Assembly (NCBI GenBank): GCA_017401985.1
Contig: JAFPNK010000019.1
Location: 1 to 52,749 of the forward strand
Source of the DNA: Paludibacteraceae bacterium
GTDB taxonomy: Bacteria > Bacteroidota > Bacteroidia > Bacteroidales > Paludibacteraceae
DNA: 52,749 nt
Reading direction: 5' to 3'
Positions 7,261 to 14,382 of the stretch are shown here, piece by piece. The notes beneath the pieces were generated by a model. That model was not told the origin of the DNA. It saw only the letters and a program-made list of their open reading frames with translations, and searched no databases. Made by a program: the position numbers and the translations under genes. Every line of letters starts with the position of its first letter. Positions within the stretch are counted from its first letter, which is position 1.

Positions 7261-7617
7261 ATGGAACTTATTTTATCTAATAATGTCACGTCCCTCACTG
7301 GGCAATTCGGACAGGACTATGGCTATGCTATACGACGTAGAGGAGCACGCTTCTTCTCTACACGATGTTCAAACGTCCATGTACCTAAAGACGGACACCT
7401 GCAATTCATCATCCTTGCAGCGAAACTCTCAAAAAATGGGATGTCCCTTGCTAATATCCGAGTGCCGCAAAAAGAGTTTGCCGACGCCCTTCAAGAGGCT
7501 GGTCTGCTCTCTCGCAAACCGTCTCGTCGTAACCGATACAAGGCTATCGTCCCGCCTGCTATCAGCGTCCTCGATGCTAATGATGTTCTCAACTTCAAAA
7601 CATTTCACGGACTATGA
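7261..7617 (+). CDS. Unknown accessory protein, 118 residues
   Basis: An unrecognised, mixed alpha/beta protein, basic (RRRGARFF, SRKPSRRNRYK). It overlaps the next gene by 4 bases (ATGA), which indicates translational coupling. It belongs to the same run of small genes that begins at 5408. No membrane segment or signal peptide is visible. No function is assigned. Confidence 0.55.
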   Translation: MELILSNNVTSLTGQFGQDYGYAIRRRGARFFSTRCSNVHVPKDGHLQFIILAAKLSKNGMSLANIRVPQKEFADALQEAGLLSRKPSRRNRYKAIVPPAISVLDANDVLNFKTFHGL

Positions 7618-7817
7618 GAGAAGACAACAAAATCCCGTTGAGTGATGTTCATGAACAACTCAACGTCCGTATGGGGGAACAGGTGTCCACGTCGATGTTC
7701 GAAGATCTGCTCTGGTGCTGGCGTCGCTACGTCCACAAGACACGCGCCGGAAAGGACGGTTGGCTTTCGCGCAAAAACGCAACCAATTTCCTCAATTATG
7801 CGTACCATCTAGGCTAA
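7614..7817 (+). CDS. Small helical protein, 67 residues, unknown
   Basis: A coupled downstream gene (ATGA overlap). The protein contains FEDLLWCWRRYVHKTRAGKDGWLSRKNATNFL, which is helical, aromatic and basic, typical of small nucleic-acid-binding or phage accessory proteins. It is followed 36 bases later by a terminator stem. No family is recognised. Confidence 0.5.
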   Translation: MREDNKIPLSDVHEQLNVRMGEQVSTSMFEDLLWCWRRYVHKTRAGKDGWLSRKNATNFLNYAYHLG

Positions 7818-7853
7818 AATCGTGCTACTTTTGTTCGGTTTCGTGCCGCTTTT

Positions 7854-7881
7854 GGCGAAGGTCTTGACTTTCGCCTTTTTT
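7854..7881 (+). terminator. Rho-independent terminator overlapping the next promoter
   Basis: Stem GGCGAA (7854-7859), a 10-base loop containing the TTG of the following promoter, TTCGCC (7870-7875), then six T. It closes the 5408-7817 gene run. Confidence 0.7.
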
Positions 7882-7894
7882 ATATATATCTTTG
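7864..7894 (+). promoter_or_regulatory. Promoter for the holin-like gene
   Basis: TTG at 7864-7866, a 20-base spacer, and TATCTTTG at 7887-7894. The -33 element lies in the loop of the terminator hairpin, so termination and initiation signals share the same bases. Confidence 0.7.
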
Positions 7895-7944
7895 CAGCGT
7901 CAAACGACAAAAATTAGTTTAATTCGATAAATTAGTGAATAAAA

Positions 7945-8139
7945 ATGGACAAACATCACGCTATACAATTGATCACAGCCGCGATACTTTCGCTCGGCGG
8001 ACTGATACTCCTCTTTTGCGGAGTCTTCATCGACCCACAAGGCGAGATTCACACCTCCCTCCTCGTCGCCTTCGGTGAGACCTGCACCTTCGCCGGAGCA
8101 TTATTCGGCATCGATTACGTCTACCGCGTAAGAAAATAG
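7945..8139 (+). CDS. Small two-helix membrane protein, holin-like
   Basis: A 64-residue protein with two hydrophobic helices (about residues 8-28 and 39-58) and a short basic tail (YRVRK). The pattern (first helix, FIDPQGEI turn, second helix with GETCTFAGALFGIDY) resembles small membrane proteins encoded beside lysis or amidase genes in Bacteroidetes phages, many annotated as putative holins. Its leader shares TTTAATTCGAT and AATTAGTGAA blocks with the leader of the small gene at 8606. A DUF5675 gene follows. Holin function is inferred from size, topology and neighbours only. Confidence 0.55.
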   Translation: MDKHHAIQLITAAILSLGGLILLFCGVFIDPQGEIHTSLLVAFGETCTFAGALFGIDYVYRVRK

Positions 8140-8174
8140 TTTTTTGGACCATTTTGGGACATTTTGGACTAAAA
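8140..8174 (+). repeat. 10-base-period element, second copy
   Basis: Units GGACCATTTT, GGGACATTTT and GGACTAAAAA (8146-8175) preceded by a T run. The 35 bases match 5235-5269 with one mismatch. A third, degenerate version can be seen near 3251-3286. This copy occupies the place where a -33 element would be expected for the gene at 8213 (a TATATTTG is at 8196-8203). Confidence 0.75.
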
Positions 8175-8212
8175 AAGAATATTGATTATATTGGATATAT
8201 TTGACCTTTAAT

Positions 8213-8575
8213 ATGAGTTATTACAAGTTAATACGCAAGCCCGCACAAGGAAAAGCCGTCCAAGGCCGCCTCTATCTCTGCACCGGAAGTGGAGAAATCG
8301 GTATCTGCGACACCATGGAAAACGCTGACTACCTCGTCCCTGCACTCGTGTACCGCGTCGCCGTCACTCAATCACCGCGCTTCAAGCGCCTGATGCCCGT
8401 ACTCTGTCAAGTCCCTGCACGCTCAGGTATTCGCATCCACCGAGGCACAAAACCCGAACACTCCAAAGGCTGCATCCTTGTGCCTGACATCGACACCGAG
8501 AAATCTATCACCACGGCACTCCTCAAAGAGCAATCCTCCCGCGAGGAGATCCGTCTGGAGATTTGTAACAAATAA
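8213..8575 (+). CDS. DUF5675 family protein
   Basis: A 120-residue protein resembling DUF5675: an N-terminal beta segment with TVQGRLYL-like sequence, a TxRxQSPRF-type core, and the hallmark IHRGTKPEHSKGCILV near residues 82-97, where HIG/HRG ... GCILVG is the family signature. DUF5675 proteins are encoded in prophages and secretion-related loci and are suspected to be peptidoglycan-active; their activity is not established. ATG 8213 is used, because the upstream TTG at 8201 lies within the TATATTTG promoter-like box. The gene sits between a holin-like gene and a smalltalk-like gene, an arrangement that suggests a lysis-derived module. Confidence 0.7.
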   Translation: MSYYKLIRKPAQGKAVQGRLYLCTGSGEIGICDTMENADYLVPALVYRVAVTQSPRFKRLMPVLCQVPARSGIRIHRGTKPEHSKGCILVPDIDTEKSITTALLKEQSSREEIRLEICNK

Positions 8576-8605
8576 TTCGTTTAATTCGATTAATTAGTGA
8601 AGAAA

Positions 8606-8716
8606 ATGAAAACTGAAACTGAAGAAAAAGATTGGAAGAAAGTCCTCATCGACATCATCCTCAAAATCATCACGCTGGGTCTCTACCACGTAGAGAAACA
8701 CAGCAAAAAGCTGTAG
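8606..8716 (+). CDS. Smalltalk-like 36-residue protein
   Basis: A very short frame with a charged start (MKTETEEKDWKKVL) and a hydrophobic helix (IDIILKIITLGLY), matching in size and style the tiny Bacteroidetes proteins called smalltalk, found near phage-type amidase and HU-like genes. Its leader (8579-8605) repeats blocks of the leader of the gene at 7945, including TTTAATTCGAT and AATTAGTGAA directly before the start, which supports that it is a translated gene. It is too short for routine ORF callers. Confidence 0.55.
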   Translation: MKTETEEKDWKKVLIDIILKIITLGLYHVEKHSKKL

Positions 8717-8732
8717 TAATGGCAAAGCCATT

Positions 8733-8801
8733 GACCGCCTAAAGGCTGTAGGACCGTTACACTGTAGGACCGCTACGCTGTAAGACCGGCTACGCCTGTA
8801 G
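8733..8801 (+). repeat. Hairpin-unit repeat (16-18-base units), shared with the potC gene
   Basis: Units start with GACCG and end with TGTAG or TGTAA: a degenerate unit from 8733, one at 8752-8767, then GACCGCTACGCTGTAA and GACCGGCTACGCCTGTAG as an exact 34-base pair at 8768-8801. Each unit has a tiny inverted core (GGC TAC GCC or GC TAC GC). The same 34-base pair occurs twice in tandem at 38165-38232. Confidence 0.85.
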
Positions 8802-8845
8802 GACAACTTCAAACAACTTCAAACAATTTATTAAACCTAACCCTT

Positions 8846-8990
8846 AACCCCTCTCATCTGGCTTAGAGGGCTCTCCCCCTCGGGAGGACTGCTAGTGAAA
8901 CGATAGTCCGACCGAAGAGCGAGGGCATCACGTAGCACTATACAAGCGCAGAGCGCGCAGTCGTGCGAGTGATAGCCAGCAGCGATGGCT
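8846..8990 (+). promoter_or_regulatory. Candidate structured leader RNA before the 8985 gene
   Basis: This GC-rich stretch has successive inverted repeats: CCCTCT/AGAGGG (8849-8870), CTCCC/GGGAG (8873-8886), GGACT/AGTCC (8886-8909), and a nested set with outer GGC-ATCAC (8924-8931) pairing GTGAT-A-GCC (8969-8977), middle GCAC/GTGC and inner GCGC/GCGC. The base AGCCA (8974-8978) can alternatively pair with TGGCT (8986-8990), which includes the start codon. The two pairings exclude each other. This is read by eye; no known RNA family was recognised. Confidence 0.35.
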
Positions 8991-9374
8991 AAAGTAGAAT
9001 GGGCTGACGCGATCAAGACCGTCAGCGGTGCACTCACCAAAATCAACAAGAAGTCGCAACACGCAGGTGACCAGAAGATGATCCTTGCCACCCACCGTGT
9101 AGCAGAGACCACGAACCCCGACTGTAGTCGCATCTACATGCGCGGTCTGAGTTCCGTAACGCGTAGCACTCCGGTGCTGGCAGACGAACTGAAACGTCGT
9201 TCACGTTTCGCAGCTGTCTCCGCAGCAGTAGCCGAGCGTGCACAGGATCTGAGCCGAGTAGCGAACGACACCGCCGCTTTCAAGGCACAGAAAGACCAGC
9301 CGAACGGCAAAAAGACCATGAAGAGTTACCTCTGGTCACTGGAGTTGGCTACTTACGACGCTAACCACGCGTAA
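8985..9374 (+). CDS. Conserved-looking Bacteroidetes protein of unknown function
   Basis: A 129-residue soluble protein beginning MAKVEWADAIKTVSGAL. I have the impression that similar short proteins occur in gut Bacteroidetes near phage-type or HU/amidase genes, but I cannot name a family or function. The body is helical (TRSTPVLADELKRRSRFAAVSAAVAER) and ends with a tryptophan-containing helix (TMKSYLWSLELATYDANH). Its start codon lies in the candidate structured leader (8846-8990). A strong terminator follows 3 bases after the stop. It is the last gene of the island. Confidence 0.6.
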   Translation: MAKVEWADAIKTVSGALTKINKKSQHAGDQKMILATHRVAETTNPDCSRIYMRGLSSVTRSTPVLADELKRRSRFAAVSAAVAERAQDLSRVANDTAAFKAQKDQPNGKKTMKSYLWSLELATYDANHA

Positions 9375-9377
9375 GCA

Positions 9378-9408
9378 AAGAAAGCGACCCTCGGGCCGCT
9401 TTCTTCTT
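9378..9408. terminator. Bidirectional terminator between convergent genes
   Basis: AAGAAAGCG (9378-9386) pairs with CGCTTTCTT (9397-9405), with flanking A and T runs, between the 8985 gene (+) and the amylase gene (-) that converges on it. Confidence 0.8.
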
Positions 9409-9423
9409 GTTCTGCAGAATGTG

Positions 9424-12400
9424 TTATTGCAACAGATATTTATGTCCGTTTTGGATCACCACGCCGCGGTAGGAAGCGTTGACTTGTTGACCGAGGATGT
9501 TATACATCGGTGCATTGAAGTCCAGTTGCGGAGCAGCTGTCTCGACCTCGTCAATCGCTTGCGCTGCGCAGTCCACAGCCACTGCATCTTTGGCGGTAGC
9601 GTCCCAGCCGAAGCATGTGTTCTCGTCCACGAGTATATCGCTGGATTGCACGCTACCGTTGTTCCAGATGATATACATGGTCTTGTACTGCGGGTCGAAG
9701 GTGTAGTAGTACGCTCCGGCGGCGTTGACCTGCGTCAGCGTCTTACCCGGCCAAGCGCCCATGACAGGTGTCTGCGCGCCGTCTGCCGTCCACGCGTAGA
9801 GGTTCACTTTCTTCCAACTGGGTTCTTTGAACGTCACGGTGATCGGTTCAGCCTGCGGTGCCTTGTAGGTATAAACGGCAGTCACTATCTCCGTGGTCTG
9901 ATTACCTGCTACAGCCATCGCGCGCACCTCGGTAGTGGCTTTGAAATTGAGCGTGACGGGGTTGGTGGTGGCAGCAGTCGAAGCCGTTGTCGGGTTGGTG
10001 CCGTTGGTGGTGTAGTAGATGGTCGGAGTAGTTCCTTCCGGTGCACCTACGGCGGTGATGGTCACGTCGAGACCGGCTACGTTGTCACGGAAGATAGAGG
10101 TCTCCGGACTGAGCACTACACTGAACGGCACTGTGATACGACCGCACGCTTCGTCTAACTCTTCGCAACCGTTCTTCCACAAGTAGCATACATCGCAGTC
10201 GGTGGTAAGGTCACCGGTCTGAATGCCTTTGCCTTTGTTGTTGATTACGAAATTCGGAGCGGTAGCAGCGGCAGGGAACTGATAGGTGTACCATCCGTCG
10301 GTACCCAGCGACATTTTCTGTCCGGGCCATCCGCCTGTGCTGGTTCCGTCACCCCAGGTGTGGATATAGACATCACCCGTCCAGGTGTCATCATGCGCAA
10401 AGCGCACTACGATCGGCGTGGTCTGCGGCTCTTTGTAGGTGTAGGTAGCCTCCATCACAGCCGATGACTGACCGTTGAGCACTGCTATCGCTTTGACGGT
10501 CGTCGTAGCGCTGACGGTGAACGGAGCGGTATAAGCGGTGGACGCTGCCGTCGGTTCGGTTCCGTCCGTGGTGTAATAGATAACCGGTGTGCCGGACAGT
10601 GCGTCTGCTTTGAGCGTGACGGTGAACGTAGCGGTGGTGAACTTCTGCGACGGAGTCATCATCAGACGCGGCGTCTCAGGGGTCGTGGTCTGGTAGTACA
10701 TAGCGAAGTTACTGCCCTTGTAAGCCAACGAGTAACCGCTTGGTGCGGTGGCAAAACCGCTGTTCGGACCGAGCAAGAGACGAATCGAACCCTTGGTACC
10801 GGTGATAGTAGCTTTGTAGTAACCGTTTCCTGCGCTCTCATCGGAGATGACGGACTCGGAGTGAACACCGGTGATCTGACGCGCCATGACCATCTTGCTG
10901 ATCGCGCTTTGGTACTTCACCCAATGCGGCCAGAAGACACACGGAACACCCGGACGCGAGAGGATATAGGCATTGGCAGCCAGCACGCGGTCTTTGTTAT
11001 AATCCGCCATGGAGTTACCGCAACCGCCTATCTCGTCTTGGTTATCACGTCCGCCTTGGCAACCGAAATAGGTATCATGACTATCCACGAAGGTCACGGC
11101 GTAACGACCGTCACCTGTACCGGACAGACCGGCGTTTTTGCACTTGTTGTAATCGCCATCCGCGATACCTTGAATAGCCGTGTATTTGCAACTGAAATCG
11201 AACACGGTCGTGTTCCAACCGCAGTCGTTCAGATACGATTTGACAGCACCTGCTTCACCGTTCCAGAACTCGCATACGGAGAAGTAGTTCGCCGCTGCAG
11301 AGTTGTACATATCGATATAACGGCCTTTGAAGCCCTGTGCGTAGTCGTAACGCCAACCGTCAAAACCGATCTCGTTCTTCATCCAGCGCAGGTACGCTTT
11401 CATCATGGCCTGCACGCGAGTGTCGGCATGTGCCCAGTCACGAGCGGAGGAGTAGTTATCTTGTGCATTATAACCACCGTCATCGATACCCGTGGCAGCT
11501 CCGTTGCAGTTCATATCCTCCGTTTGGAAGTTCACCTCATCGGTGCGGCAAATCCAGGAAGCCTCCGGCGTGAAGGTGCCGTACGGACTGAAATACTGGG
11601 TGTAGAAATCGCACCAAGACGATTTACATCCGGCGTGGTTGATGACGATGTCAGCGATCACTTTGGTGTTGGCGGCATGCATACGGTCGATGAATTCCAC
11701 CAACTCCACTTTCGAACCCCACGCGGAGTTCTGGTTGCTGTACTGGGTCTGGTGATAACCCGTACCTCCTTCGGATTTGCCGGAGGGCGGTAACCAAACC
11801 ATATCGAAATACATACCTATCTCACCGCTGTGCTTGAGCAGGGTGGACCATTTGGTGTCGCCTAACTTGGTAGTACCGCTGATGGTCACGTTACCCGGTG
11901 CATCATCGCCGTATGAATCGTAATAGAAAGCCTGCAGCATCACATCCGGACAACGCTCCGGAACGGACTTGTCGTACGACGGGCGCTCTTCAATCGTTTC
12001 TCCCGGATCGACAGGTTGCGTACCGCCGCAGTCATCTCCTTCGCCGATATAGAGGATGTTGTCATTGTACATCATCTTCACGTAGATGTGATAACATCCG
12101 GCTACGTTACAGGTGATCTTTCCGGCTGTCTTACCTCCGGAGAAATTAGCGTACGCACCGTAGGGTTCGAAATCTTCTACCCATTTGGCATCACAACTGC
12201 GGTTCAGCAGCAGGAACTGATCGCCCTGTGCCAGCTGTATCTTCGCCAGATACTGCACACGGCCTTGCGTATCGTTCTCGCCGGTCGGTTCAGCCGCAAA
12301 GAGGGCCGTGTCGTTCACTAAGATGCCGTAAGGACCATCTTGACAGTTGGAGGTAGTGCCGCCACCTTCGCTGCCGCCACCTTCGCTGCCGCCTCCGCTG

Positions 12401-12768
12401 CTACCGCTACAACCTGTGCCTTTGCCGATATACAACTGGTCTGCGTTGTATTTCAACTTGATGTAGAAATCATAGCAACCAGCATTATTGCACACATAGT
12501 GATCTCCGCTTTTGACGATACCGGCCACAGAAGCGCCATCCAAATTGACAGCCCAACCGGCATTATTGTCTGCGTCCCACAACTGCAAGGTAGCCCCTTG
12601 TGCCACTTGCACACTTAACACCTGATACTCCGTGAACGAAGGATCCAGGGGGTTCGGATTCAGTGTTCCGGCATGATAATCCGTGCTGTTAATCATGATG
12701 CCATACGAAGCCGCATGCAGCATCATCGTACACAGCATCACGAAGGTTAATAAGAATGTTTTTTTCAT
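9424..12768 (-). CDS. Secreted multi-domain alpha-amylase (GH13) with starch-binding modules
   Basis: A 1114-residue secreted protein. After a signal peptide (about residues 1-20) come two related N-terminal modules (21-117 and about 146-242) separated by a Gly/Ser/Glu linker. The GH13 barrel (about 265-690) shows region I DIVINH (373-378), region II GWRYD with nucleophile D475, region III acid E500 in SVCEFW, and region IV VDSHD with D565. Downstream, two chitobiase-like beta modules (YYTTDGTEP, YYTTNGTNP) alternate with two CBM26-like starch-binding modules (WTGDVYIHTW..GGWPGQ; KKVNLYAWT..GAWPGK). The tail (YNILGQQV..GVVIQNGHKYLLQ) is like a T9SS C-terminal sorting domain, so export by type IX secretion to the surface is likely. 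The promoter on the minus strand is at 12813-12843. It hydrolyses alpha-1,4 glucans such as starch. Confidence 0.93.
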   Translation of the reverse strand: MKKTFLLTFVMLCTMMLHAASYGIMINSTDYHAGTLNPNPLDPSFTEYQVLSVQVAQGATLQLWDADNNAGWAVNLDGASVAGIVKSGDHYVCNNAGCYDFYIKLKYNADQLYIGKGTGCSGSSGGGSEGGGSEGGGTTSNCQDGPYGILVNDTALFAAEPTGENDTQGRVQYLAKIQLAQGDQFLLLNRSCDAKWVEDFEPYGAYANFSGGKTAGKITCNVAGCYHIYVKMMYNDNILYIGEGDDCGGTQPVDPGETIEERPSYDKSVPERCPDVMLQAFYYDSYGDDAPGNVTISGTTKLGDTKWSTLLKHSGEIGMYFDMVWLPPSGKSEGGTGYHQTQYSNQNSAWGSKVELVEFIDRMHAANTKVIADIVINHAGCKSSWCDFYTQYFSPYGTFTPEASWICRTDEVNFQTEDMNCNGAATGIDDGGYNAQDNYSSARDWAHADTRVQAMMKAYLRWMKNEIGFDGWRYDYAQGFKGRYIDMYNSAAANYFSVCEFWNGEAGAVKSYLNDCGWNTTVFDFSCKYTAIQGIADGDYNKCKNAGLSGTGDGRYAVTFVDSHDTYFGCQGGRDNQDEIGGCGNSMADYNKDRVLAANAYILSRPGVPCVFWPHWVKYQSAISKMVMARQITGVHSESVISDESAGNGYYKATITGTKGSIRLLLGPNSGFATAPSGYSLAYKGSNFAMYYQTTTPETPRLMMTPSQKFTTATFTVTLKADALSGTPVIYYTTDGTEPTAASTAYTAPFTVSATTTVKAIAVLNGQSSAVMEATYTYKEPQTTPIVVRFAHDDTWTGDVYIHTWGDGTSTGGWPGQKMSLGTDGWYTYQFPAAATAPNFVINNKGKGIQTGDLTTDCDVCYLWKNGCEELDEACGRITVPFSVVLSPETSIFRDNVAGLDVTITAVGAPEGTTPTIYYTTNGTNPTTASTAATTNPVTLNFKATTEVRAMAVAGNQTTEIVTAVYTYKAPQAEPITVTFKEPSWKKVNLYAWTADGAQTPVMGAWPGKTLTQVNAAGAYYYTFDPQYKTMYIIWNNGSVQSSDILVDENTCFGWDATAKDAVAVDCAAQAIDEVETAAPQLDFNAPMYNILGQQVNASYRGVVIQNGHKYLLQ

Positions 12769-12812
12769 GTTTTTATGTTTTTAGATGAATGTAGTCCATG
12801 TTTTTCACGCTG

Positions 12813-12843
12813 CAAAGTTACTACAAAAAAATAACATATGCAA
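12813..12843 (-). promoter_or_regulatory. Amylase promoter (minus strand), extended -33 element
   Basis: Read on the minus strand: TTG (12843-12841), 20 bases, TAACTTTG (12820-12813). The TTG continues TTGCATATGTTA, close to the TTGCATATGTCAA of the opposite promoter. The two -33 regions face each other across 26 bases. Confidence 0.8.
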
Positions 12844-12869
12844 ATTTTAATGCTTTTTTGTGATTAATC

Positions 12870-12900
12870 TTGCATATGTCAAAAATTTTTTGTACTTTTG
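12870..12900 (+). promoter_or_regulatory. pepD operon promoter, extended -33 element
   Basis: TTG at 12870-12872, a 20-base spacer and TACTTTTG at 12893-12900. TTGCATATGTCAA plus A/T run forms the upstream block. It lies 24 bases before the pepD ATG and shares the divergent region with the amylase promoter. Confidence 0.85.
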
Positions 12901-12924
12901 TGCCCGATTTTATGTATATTCACT

Positions 12925-14373
12925 ATGGAACCGAAAGCAGTATTTGATATCTTTGCGCAGATCAATCAGATTCCTCGTCCGTCTAAGCACGAGGAGCAGA
13001 TCAGCCGCTGGTTGCAGTCTTTCGCAGCCGAACATGGGATAGAGTGCGTGGCAGACGCCGCGATGAATGTCATTATGCGCGTGGCGGCAACGCCCGGATA
13101 CGAGGAGCACGAAGGCGTGATCCTGCAGGCGCACATGGACATGGTGTGTGAGAAGAACGGCGATGTGGAGCACGATTTCATGCGTGATCCTATTCAGACT
13201 TATGTGGACGGTGATTTTCTCAAGGCCAAAGGAACGACCCTCGGTGCGGATGACGGAATCGGTATCGCGATGGCACTCGCGGCTATCACCGATAAACAAC
13301 TGCCGCACCCGGCTATCGAGTGCCTGTTCACCGTGGACGAAGAGACCGGTCTGACCGGCGCTATGAAACTGCAGGACGGTGTGCTGAAGTCTAAACGACT
13401 GATCAATATCGACTCGGAGGATGACGGTCAGATCTTCATCGGCTGTGCCGGAGGCGTGGACACCTTAGCTCGTATGAAATACGAGCCGGTTAAAGTTGAA
13501 AGTTTAAAGTTGAAAGTTGAAAGTTTATTGCCGGTACGTCTGTCCGTAACGGGTCTGACGGGTGGTCATTCGGGCGATGATATCAACAAAGGTCGTGCGA
13601 ACGCCAACCAGTTAATCGTATGGTTCCTTGCGCGTATCTGGCCGCAGACACAGATGCAGCTGGCGCGTATTCAAGGCGGTAACCTGCGTAATGCGATTGC
13701 CCGCGAAGCGGAAGCGGTTATCGTTATCCCGATGGCCTTCAAGGAGGATCTCCGCGTGGCATGGAACCACTACGTAGCGCAGATGGAGAGCGTGTTCGGC
13801 GAGGTGGAGAAAGAGATGCGTATGGAGTTGGAGACCTGCGACATGCCGGAGACGATTATTCCGACTGAGAAAGCCTACCGTCTGGTGATGGCGCTGTGCG
13901 AGTGTCCGCACGGTATAATCGCTATGAGCAAAGAGATGCCGGGACTGGTGGAGACATCCACTAACCTCGCGTCGATTAAGATGAAAGAAGGCTATATCGA
14001 AGTGAATACTTCGCAGCGTTCGTCCATTGAGTCGTCGAAGCATCATCTCAAATGGGCGGTTGAGCAGGCTTTGGCAATGGCGTGCGACGAAGTGACGCAC
14101 GGTGACGGTTACCCGGGTTGGGCGCCGAACCCCAAGTCTGAACTGCTCGAGACGGTGAAGAAAGCGTATACGGATCTGTTTAAGGCCGAACCCCAAGTGC
14201 TGGCTATTCATGCAGGACTGGAGTGCGGATTGTTCCTGGAGAAATATCCATACCTCGATATGGTTTCTATTGGCCCGCAGATGTACGGTGTGCACTCGCC
14301 GCAAGAGCGCCTCTCTATTTCTTCGACCGAGCGCTGCTATCGTTGGTTGTGCCAAACATTGAAGACGCTGTAA
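12925..14373 (+). CDS. pepD: Cytosolic nonspecific dipeptidase (aminoacyl-histidine dipeptidase, M20C)
   Basis: A 482-residue metallo-dipeptidase that splits a broad range of dipeptides, including carnosine-like ones, in the cytoplasm. The M20C metal and catalytic motifs are visible: AHMDMVCE (about residue 70), GADDGIG (about 115), DEETGLTGA (about 142), GGHSGDDI, NLASI and the final GLECG and YGVHSPQERLSI. No signal peptide is present. The start is ATG 12925; the TTG at 12898 lies in the -7 box. Residues about 190-202 (VKVESLKLKVESLL) are encoded by a 7-base array at 13492-13526, located in a surface-loop position between the metal-binding and dimerisation parts. It is the first gene of a run with the CCA-adding-type enzyme (9 bases away) and parE. 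Confidence 0.93.
   Translation: MEPKAVFDIFAQINQIPRPSKHEEQISRWLQSFAAEHGIECVADAAMNVIMRVAATPGYEEHEGVILQAHMDMVCEKNGDVEHDFMRDPIQTYVDGDFLKAKGTTLGADDGIGIAMALAAITDKQLPHPAIECLFTVDEETGLTGAMKLQDGVLKSKRLINIDSEDDGQIFIGCAGGVDTLARMKYEPVKVESLKLKVESLLPVRLSVTGLTGGHSGDDINKGRANANQLIVWFLARIWPQTQMQLARIQGGNLRNAIAREAEAVIVIPMAFKEDLRVAWNHYVAQMESVFGEVEKEMRMELETCDMPETIIPTEKAYRLVMALCECPHGIIAMSKEMPGLVETSTNLASIKMKEGYIEVNTSQRSSIESSKHHLKWAVEQALAMACDEVTHGDGYPGWAPNPKSELLETVKKAYTDLFKAEPQVLAIHAGLECGLFLEKYPYLDMVSIGPQMYGVHSPQERLSISSTERCYRWLCQTLKTL
13492..13526 (+). repeat. 7-base array inside pepD
   Basis: Five units: AAAGTTG, AAAGTTT, AAAGTTG, AAAGTTG, AAAGTTT. They are read through in frame as alternating lysine, valine, glutamate, serine and leucine. 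Confidence 0.9.
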
Positions 14374-14382
14374 GAGCTACGA

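Noticed and set aside
8733-8801. Looked like a small CRISPR array because of regular repeats.
   Set aside because: Unit lengths are 16-18 bases with no unique spacers between them, and no cas genes are nearby. The 34-base pair also occurs in coding DNA at 38165.
3357-9408. The island as an intact prophage or integrative conjugative element.
   Set aside because: No integrase, relaxase, terminase, portal or tail gene was seen, and no flanking direct repeat could be established. Only phage-like small genes are present.
9421-11793. Long open frames on the plus strand opposite the amylase gene.
   Set aside because: They lack start signals and recognisable domains and follow from codon use of the minus-strand gene, which has clear GH13 motifs.
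12898-12924. In-frame TTG extension of pepD.
   Set aside because: The TTG is the end of the -7 promoter box, so it cannot be within the transcript; ATG 12925 is used. The same reason applies to the TTG at 3362 and 8201.
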